Source of the DNA: Ancylobacter sp. IITR112
GTDB taxonomy: Bacteria > Pseudomonadota > Alphaproteobacteria > Rhizobiales > Xanthobacteraceae
Length of the DNA: 64,000 nt
Direction: 5' to 3'
Assembly: GCF_041415945.1 (NCBI RefSeq)
Contig: NZ_JBGCUS010000001.1
Coordinates: forward strand, 3,681,001 to 3,745,000
Below the pieces are notes generated by a model. The model saw only the letters and a program-made list of their open reading frames with translations, was not told the origin of the DNA and made no database searches. The first letter of the stretch is position 1, and every line of letters starts with the position of its first letter. A program made the translations under genes and the position numbers. Below, one piece after another: positions 62,545 through 64,000 of this stretch.

Positions 62545-63777
62545 ATGGTCAAGTTCTCGCGGCGTTCGTTCCTGCAGGCGAGTGGCGTTGCGGCCGCCGG
62601 CCTCGCTTCTCCCCTCGCCATGCCGGCCTATCTGCGCAGTGCCCGCGCCGCCGGGCCGGTCAAGCTCGGCTGCCTGTTCTCCTCCTCCGGCACCATGGCC
62701 AATCTGGAAGGCCGGCTGAACTATGTGGTGAAGATGGCGGCCGACGAGATCAACGCCAAGGGCGGCGTGAACGGCTCGACCATCGAGGTGCTGGTCTCCG
62801 ACCCCGCCTCCGACTGGCCGCTCTATGCCCAGACCGCCAAGCAGATGCTGCAGCAGGAAAAGGTTTCCGCCCTGTTCGGCTGCTGGACCTCGGTGTCGCG
62901 CAAGAGCGTTCTGCCGGTGGTCGAGCAGGAGAACGGGCTGCTCTATTACCCCCTGCATTTCGAGGGCGACGAGAATTCCAAGAACGTCGTCTATGTCAAT
63001 TCGCCCCCGGCCAGTTCGGTGCTGCCGGCGGTGGATTATCTGATGGGCGATGAGGGCGTCTCCGCCAAGCGCTTCTTCATGCTGGGCTCGGACTATGTAT
63101 GGCCGCGCACCATCAACAAGCAGCTCAAGGGCTACTTCGCGTCCAAGGGCATCAAGGAGAGCGCGTGGAAGGAGGAATATGTCCCCTTCGGCTTCTCCAA
63201 CTTCCAGACGCTGGTGAACCAGATCCGCGCCTTCGCCGATCAGGGCGGCGGCCAGCCGGTGGTGATCCTCACCGTGGTCGGCAATTCGATCCCGGATTTC
63301 ATGCGCGAATTCGCCAATCAGGGCATTCTCGCCACCGATATTCCGGTGCTCGGCCTCGACATGGTGGAGGCCGATCTCGAAGGGCTCGACACCTCCAAGC
63401 TGGTCGGCCACCTCAATTGCTGGGCCTATCTGCAGAACGCCAAGGGACCGGCCAATGAGGCATTCCTGAAGAACTGGGCGTCCTATGTGAAGGCCAAGAA
63501 CGTGCCCTTCAGCGGCGACGTTTCCATCGACCCGATGGTGTCGGCCTATGACTCCGTGCATCTGTGGGCGATGGCGGCGGCGAAGGCCGGTTCCTTCGAC
63601 GTGCCGGAAGTCTCCAAGGCCTTCGCCGGCCTGACCTTCGACTGCCCGTCGGGCTACAAGATCTCGATGACGGCTGAGAACAACTATGTCGCCCGCGGCG
63701 TGTTCATCGGCTCGGTCAACGACAAGCAGGGCTTCGACATTCTCTGGCAGTCCAAGGACACGCCGAAGCCGGTGTGA
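62545..63777 (+). CDS. urtA: urea/short-chain-amide ABC transporter binding protein (UrtA/FmdD type)
   Basis: 410-residue periplasmic protein with twin-arginine signal (SRRSFLQASGVAAAGLASPL). Family blocks: KLGCLFSSSGTMANLEGRLN, VLVSDPASDWPLYAQTAKQM, ALFGCWTSVSRKSVLPVVEQ, GLLYYPLHFEGDENSKNVVY and VLPAVDYLM. ATG 62545 follows GAGGTG. UrtA and the formamide-binding FmdD are close relatives, so with two amidase genes nearby either ligand is possible. An IS-like element begins within a few bases of the stop, so the usual permease gene does not follow directly. Confidence 0.92.
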   Translation: MVKFSRRSFLQASGVAAAGLASPLAMPAYLRSARAAGPVKLGCLFSSSGTMANLEGRLNYVVKMAADEINAKGGVNGSTIEVLVSDPASDWPLYAQTAKQMLQQEKVSALFGCWTSVSRKSVLPVVEQENGLLYYPLHFEGDENSKNVVYVNSPPASSVLPAVDYLMGDEGVSAKRFFMLGSDYVWPRTINKQLKGYFASKGIKESAWKEEYVPFGFSNFQTLVNQIRAFADQGGGQPVVILTVVGNSIPDFMREFANQGILATDIPVLGLDMVEADLEGLDTSKLVGHLNCWAYLQNAKGPANEAFLKNWASYVKAKNVPFSGDVSIDPMVSAYDSVHLWAMAAAKAGSFDVPEVSKAFAGLTFDCPSGYKISMTAENNYVARGVFIGSVNDKQGFDILWQSKDTPKPV

Positions 63778-63780
63778 CGT

Positions 63781-64000
63781 TGCCCCCTGAAATGACCCCG
63801 CTCAGAAGCTAGGATCCGTCGAGAGGAGACGGACGATGCGCAAGAGCCGGTTCAGCGAGGAACAGATCATCGGGATCCTGAAGGAGCACCAGGCCGGAAT
63901 CCCGGTCGTGGACCTCTGCCGGAAGCACGGGATCAGCGACGCGACCTTCTACACGTGGCGCACGAAGTACGGCGGGATGGAGGTGTCCGACGCCCGCAAC
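63781..64000 (+). mobile_element. IS3-family insertion sequence, left part
   Basis: Sequence changes abruptly after the urtA stop to TGCCCCCTGAAATGACCCCG, which I recognise as an IS3-family terminus, followed within 60 bp by an orfA gene. The element continues past the window; target duplication cannot be checked. Confidence 0.78.
63836..64000 (+). CDS. IS3-family transposase OrfA, 3' end beyond window
   Basis: 55 visible residues beginning MRKSRFSEEQIIGILKEHQA, with helix-turn-helix LCRKHGISDATFYTWRTKYG. ATG after GAGGAGAC. This is the OrfA half of an orfAB transposase that acts by programmed frameshifting. It is a different sub-lineage from the OrfA-like protein encoded at 61746. Confidence 0.92.
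   Translation, partial: MRKSRFSEEQIIGILKEHQAGIPVVDLCRKHGISDATFYTWRTKYGGMEVSDARN

Overview
The window is GC-rich (roughly two thirds G+C by eye), densely packed, and typical of an alphaproteobacterium. I infer Hyphomicrobiales (Rhizobiales), perhaps Xanthobacteraceae. The grounds are an NrsF/sigmaF-type regulatory pair with GTAAC-N16-CGAA promoters, a palindromic intergenic repeat of the Rhizobiales type near 33.2 kb, a glutathione-dependent formaldehyde operon, and many Tat/Sec substrate-binding proteins. Genus is not determined.

Layout. 0-1 kb: 3'-truncated (minus strand) S1 protease. 1-8 kb: LacI regulator divergent from a sugar operon (TIM-barrel isomerase, Gfo/Idh/MocA dehydrogenase, RbsA/C/B-like ABC importer) with two LacI-type operators between them. 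8-10.1 kb: methyladenine glycosylase, isochorismatase-like hydrolase, exonuclease III. 10.1-13.6 kb: ECF42-type sigma factor in an apparent five-gene operon (VOC, BNR-repeat, MoaD/ThiS-like, YciI). 14.2-18.1 kb: sigmaF-NrsF pair divergent from a bufferin operon (BufA-BufB-BufC-DoxX), with mirrored sigmaF-like promoters. 18.0-26.8 kb: one giant hybrid PKS/NRPS protein with several missing catalytic residues. 27.1-30.1 kb: OhrR-like MarR regulator and frmR-frmA-fghA. 30.1-33.2 kb: GT-C glycosyltransferase and an atypical L,D-transpeptidase.

33.5-38.5 kb holds what I think is the most interesting locus. It contains a PqqD-like RRE protein, an HprK-like kinase, an asparagine-synthetase-like cyclase without the glutaminase Cys, and four small peptides. 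The peptides share a leader motif (R-[QR]-x-W-x2-P) and have unrelated C-termini. They sit in a tandemly duplicated array that carries a leftover 3' fragment of the cyclase gene. This is a lasso-like RiPP locus, but no B2 leader peptidase is visible.

38.7-41.8 kb is an accessory patch: tRNA-Ser(CGA), a low-GC orphan Rhs tip and four-TM protein, an IS3 transposase remnant and a truncated glycosyltransferase. 41.8-50.5 kb is a ferric-siderophore system (FhuF, FhuB, FhuD, TonB receptor, FecR, FecI; FhuC divergent). 50.5-63.8 kb looks devoted to amide/amino-compound uptake and hydrolysis: a gamma-glutamyltransferase family protein with a TRAP transporter, an unusual AraC regulator-acetamidase fusion, an ABC importer operon ending in a second acetamidase/formamidase, an orphan OrfA-like HTH protein, and a UrtA/FmdD-type binding protein immediately followed by an IS3-family element that runs off the window.
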